From assembly GCA_016763495.1 (NCBI GenBank), contig JAESTR010000082.1, forward strand, positions 1 to 8,185: a stretch of DNA of 8,185 bases, read 5' to 3'. Below are positions 5,865 through 8,185 of the stretch, in pieces; the first letter of the stretch is position 1, and each line of letters starts with the position of its first letter. The notes under the pieces are model-generated. The model made no database searches, was not told the DNA's origin, and worked only from the letters and a program-made list of their open reading frames with translations. The DNA comes from Kordiimonadaceae bacterium. Its GTDB lineage: Bacteria; Pseudomonadota; Alphaproteobacteria; Sphingomonadales; Kordiimonadaceae. Position numbers and translations under genes: made by a program.

Positions 5865-7430
5865 TTAGTTAAATGACGTTTTTTTGCGCTTTGGGATGCG
5901 TAATTCACTTTCAAATTCACGCAGCCTTTTCTCTAGTTTCCACTGAATTTGCGCCTTTTCGCTCCCTGCTAGGAACGCAGTACATTCTACGCTATCACTA
6001 GCCCCAGCCAGAATAGCTTTTTTGCAGTCTTCCGACGTCCAGATGCTAGCACCGGGTAAAAAGCTGTACGTCAGGCTGTTGCGTGATGAATGACGAAGCT
6101 CAAAGTATGGTACGTTAAAGTCTCTGTGCAGACGCATATATTCATGTGTCAGATCAATGCGAGAAACGCCTTCGTCATCTGTACTGATAGCATATGGCAC
6201 ATCCATATCACGGTATAATACGAGCGGATGCTCGGGGCCTGAAACACCGAGAATAACATCATTACTGGTGAGGTTAATCTCTATCATGATGTCATCTTTA
6301 ACGAGCTTTTCTATAAGCTTAGCGCTATCTTTCTCATAAATCACATCAATGGTATGCCCAAGCCGTTTAGCATGCCCAAGTTCAAGCGCTTCCCACATAT
6401 GAAAACGTAGCTGTTTTGGTCGCACCAGCCCTAAAGTAAGTTCACCTGCATGCAATGTTACATTCTGCTCGCTAACGTTTTTATAAAGGTAATCAATCAT
6501 TTTCATGTGGAAACTATAGTCGCGCAAGGCTACATGGCCATCCTCTGGCGCTACGAGGTTGAGGCCAACGAGCATTTCCTCGTCAGCCATCGCGTGCCAG
6601 CCAAGAATAATCTGAGCAAAGACGTTCGCGGGCTCAAATGACCTTATTACTTGATGCAAAAGCCGGATTTCAACATCGCAGCCTTCAGCCTGTGGGTCTT
6701 TATCGCAACCCAAAATCGTGTCCTTTTTGGCGAGCCCGCTAGCAATAGTTTTTTTAATGGAAGCAACCAGTGACGGCATGGCTTTACCAAACTTACCATC
6801 CATCAGGGTTTTATAGTCTGCGGCAACGTCACCCGTTAATGTAACGCCACCCACAAGGGGGAAAAGCTCAGGTAAAACAAGAGTTTCCAACAATTCAAGG
6901 TACAATATGTTTTGACGCCCTGCCCGCAACGCAACATCGGCCAGACTGTCGCCAAACCGAGTTGGGGACGTCGCCATGTTACTAAAGGTCTCGAAAAAAT
7001 CATTATGACCTGACCAATTAAGCGTCGGCACATAACTGCGCGTGCTCAGAGCGTTTATTAAAGCGCTGCGTTTATTATCATCCGCTTGCGCTTCAGCAGC
7101 TGTAATCCAGCCGCTATCAGCGCAGCTTTCGCCGGTTTTAAAACGCAGTGCAGGCACTTTCATGTCAGCGCAAATGCCGTCCTCTGCGGCCCATTCAATA
7201 AAGCTTTCCGCATAAACTGCGCCTGTAAGATGATTATGAAGGTCACCGCCTTTAGGCATTGCCTCCAAAACTTGTCGCAACTGACCATTTTTACCGGCCC
7301 AATCAAGTGCTGACGCAGCTTTTCGAGCATCAAGTGCAGTTGCTCTGTCCACAGCATAGGAAGAAAAACTACCTGCAAATACAAGCGCCGTCGCGATAAG
7401 TGTTTTGCTAGCGTTATGAAAATAGCCCAT
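5865..7430 (-). CDS. Secreted adenosine deaminase-family protein (ADGF/ADA2-like)
   Basis: Metal-dependent hydrolytic deaminase, probably adenosine/deoxyadenosine to inosine/deoxyinosine, acting in the periplasm. Numbering is from the ATG at 7430 (521 residues, much longer than the about 340 of cytosolic ADA). Residues 1-26 form a signal peptide, with a hydrophobic core LIATALVFAG and probable cleavage after SYA. The zinc and catalytic residues of the ADA family are present: His65 and His67 in MPKGGDLHNHL, His327 and Glu330 in HAGE, His359 in RLGHTID, and Asp418-Asp419 in ISTDDEG. Six cysteines (87, 103, 242, 251, 469, 483) could form three disulfides, which fits export. The start is fixed by GAGGGAG (7443-7437) ahead of this ATG; a TTG five codons upstream lies within that ribosome site. 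The C-terminus is basic (KRKK). It is first in a probable operon with the permease and divergent from tdk. The substrate may be another adenine nucleoside. Confidence 0.9.
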   Translation of the reverse strand: MGYFHNASKTLIATALVFAGSFSSYAVDRATALDARKAASALDWAGKNGQLRQVLEAMPKGGDLHNHLTGAVYAESFIEWAAEDGICADMKVPALRFKTGESCADSGWITAAEAQADDNKRSALINALSTRSYVPTLNWSGHNDFFETFSNMATSPTRFGDSLADVALRAGRQNILYLELLETLVLPELFPLVGGVTLTGDVAADYKTLMDGKFGKAMPSLVASIKKTIASGLAKKDTILGCDKDPQAEGCDVEIRLLHQVIRSFEPANVFAQIILGWHAMADEEMLVGLNLVAPEDGHVALRDYSFHMKMIDYLYKNVSEQNVTLHAGELTLGLVRPKQLRFHMWEALELGHAKRLGHTIDVIYEKDSAKLIEKLVKDDIMIEINLTSNDVILGVSGPEHPLVLYRDMDVPYAISTDDEGVSRIDLTHEYMRLHRDFNVPYFELRHSSRNSLTYSFLPGASIWTSEDCKKAILAGASDSVECTAFLAGSEKAQIQWKLEKRLREFESELRIPKRKKTSFN

Positions 7431-7530
7431 GTTTTTCTCCCTCAAAGCTTGCCCTATATACCCTTACTGCCTAGGCTGTGCGAACCAAAGCACAAAATAG
7501 TATTTAGTAACCACCAAACGGGCATCTGGC
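7431..7530. promoter_or_regulatory. Divergent upstream region of the deaminase and tdk
   Basis: These 100 bp separate the two divergent starts and must hold both promoters. I see a TATATA (7460-7455, minus strand) as a possible -10 for the deaminase and TAGTAT (7498-7503) as a possible -10 for tdk. Neither has a convincing -35 box. Two small palindromes, GCCTAGGC (7469-7476) and AAATAGTATTT (7495-7505), are candidate operators. No RutR-like site is present here. The tdk ATG lacks a clear Shine-Dalgarno. Confidence 0.35.
7437..7443 (-). promoter_or_regulatory. Ribosome binding site that fixes the deaminase start
   Basis: GAGGGAG on the minus strand ends 6 nt before the ATG at 7430. This selects that ATG over the in-frame TTG at 7445 and places the signal peptide at the very N-terminus. 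Confidence 0.8.
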
Positions 7531-8124
7531 ATGGCAAAACTCTACTTCTATTATTCCGCAATGAATGCCGGAAAAACCACCACCTTGCTTCAATCCAGCT
7601 TCAACTATCAAGAACGCGGCATGAACACATTGTTGTTCACCGCAGCTATTGATGACCGCTCAGGCCTCGCTGAAATATCCTCCAGAATTGGCCTGCGAGC
7701 TGACGCGTACCTATATGACGCGAATGTTGACCTTTTTGTCAAGATTGCAGATGTACTAAAATCTCGCCCGCTGCATTGTATATTGATAGACGAAGCACAA
7801 TTTCTGACACATGAGCATGTTTTACAGCTCGGTAGCGTTGCAGATTCATTGAAAATACCCGTGCTTTGTTACGGGTTAAGAACAGATTTTAAGGCCAACC
7901 TGTTTGAAGGTAGCAAATGGCTGCTTGCACTGGCTGATGAACTGCATGAGCTGAAAACAATCTGTACGTGCGGCAGTAAAGCCACGATGAACTTGCGCAT
8001 AGATCAACACGGCAATGCAGTGCAAGAAGGCGAATCCATTGAGATTGGCGGCAATGACCGTTACATCGCCTTATGCCGCAAGCATTTCAACGAAAAGCAT
8101 AACGCGCCACTTAAAAACCAGTAA
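7531..8124 (+). CDS. tdk: Thymidine kinase, type II
   Basis: Phosphorylates thymidine (and deoxyuridine) with ATP to the monophosphate; cytosolic salvage enzyme, normally a homotetramer inhibited by dTTP. The 197 residues resemble E. coli Tdk from the first codons ([11 protein letters not shown]). Visible parts are the P-loop SAMNAGKTT (9-17, Lys15), the Walker B-like IDEAQF with catalytic Glu88, the CYGLRTDF segment (113-120), and structural zinc ligands Cys145, Cys147, Cys182 and His185 (ICTCG and CRKHF). The lasso segment (about 150-178, with IGGNDRY) that contacts thymidine is also present. No truncation is seen; E. coli Tdk has a slightly longer tail. The start follows the homologue, although no good Shine-Dalgarno precedes it. 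Divergence from the nucleoside deaminase places it in the same nucleoside-use neighbourhood. Confidence 0.96.
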   Translation: MAKLYFYYSAMNAGKTTTLLQSSFNYQERGMNTLLFTAAIDDRSGLAEISSRIGLRADAYLYDANVDLFVKIADVLKSRPLHCILIDEAQFLTHEHVLQLGSVADSLKIPVLCYGLRTDFKANLFEGSKWLLALADELHELKTICTCGSKATMNLRIDQHGNAVQEGESIEIGGNDRYIALCRKHFNEKHNAPLKNQ

Positions 8125-8132
8125 ACAGCCAG

Positions 8133-8181
8133 TAAAGTCGTGGTGGAAAACGCATCAAAGCTTTGGAAAGCTACGACTTTA
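8133..8181. repeat. Inverted repeat downstream of tdk
   Basis: TAAAGTCGT (8133-8141) and ACGACTTTA (8173-8181) are perfect 9-bp complementary arms. The stem can extend to 12 pairs with two G-T wobbles. The 25-nt interior holds a perfect palindrome, CAAAGCTTTG (8156-8165). The first arm begins 9 nt after the tdk stop. It could be a tdk 3' structure or terminator, but no T-tract is visible before the window ends, or it could be an operator or part of the next gene. Confidence 0.5.
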
Positions 8182-8185
8182 GAGG

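Noticed and set aside
6836..7033. Minus-strand 65-codon ORF inside the deaminase
   Set aside because: It is an alternative frame of a gene with clear motifs on both sides of it.
7431..7445. Longer deaminase starting at TTG 7445
   Set aside because: It would bury the strong GAGGGAG ribosome site in coding sequence and add charged residues before the signal peptide.
7727..7742. Second RutR-like palindrome (TTGACCTTTTTGTCAA)
   Set aside because: It has two mismatches to the consensus and lies well inside tdk, where the bases encode Asp-Leu-Phe-Val in a normal position; probably chance.
8140..8185. Possible new gene starting at tandem GTG codons after tdk
   Set aside because: There are only about 15 codons before the edge, no ribosome site, and overlap with the inverted repeat; not enough to call.

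Overview
The window looks like a chromosomal piece of a Gram-negative proteobacterium, most likely an alphaproteobacterium. The evidence is moderate. The histidine kinase at the left edge has the H-box neighbourhood typical of PleC/DivJ-like alphaproteobacterial kinases. The deoC-ALDH16 pair has a long, animal-like DERA. The adenosine deaminase carries a Sec-type signal peptide. Coding is dense, there are no mobile elements, RNA genes or CRISPR, and no gene-free stretch exceeds about 100 bases.

Layout, right to left on the minus strand. A secreted adenosine deaminase-family enzyme (7430 to 5865) is followed by a nucleobase permease of the xanthine/uracil type (5796 to 4180). An in-frame amber codon at 4503-4501 breaks the permease into a 431-residue and a 103-residue part. 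A short promoter region with a near-perfect palindrome (4167-4184) matching the RutR pyrimidine-regulator consensus comes next. It leads to deoC (4122 to 3151) and a two-domain ALDH16-type aldehyde dehydrogenase (3141 to 745). These two genes are 9 nt apart and clearly co-transcribed. A 9-bp hairpin (715-737) follows the dehydrogenase, and beyond it lies the 5' part of a GAF-domain sensor histidine kinase that runs off the left edge. On the plus strand, thymidine kinase tdk (7531-8124) is divergent from the deaminase across a 100-bp shared upstream region. A long inverted repeat sits after tdk at the right edge.

How the genes fit together (inference): the cluster handles nucleosides, probably from environmental DNA. 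The periplasmic deaminase would act on (deoxy)adenosine outside the cytoplasm, and the permease would import free bases. Deoxyribose-5-phosphate from deoxynucleoside breakdown is cleaved by DeoC to acetaldehyde and glyceraldehyde-3-phosphate, and the adjacent dehydrogenase can oxidise the acetaldehyde to acetate. Tdk salvages thymidine. The nucleoside phosphorylases and phosphopentomutase needed to complete the route are not in the window.

The three points most worth attention are the amber-split permease (with a Shine-Dalgarno and ATG placed for re-initiation right at the break), the RutR-like operator covering the apparent -35 box of deoC-ALDH, and the pairing of DERA and ALDH16 in one operon.
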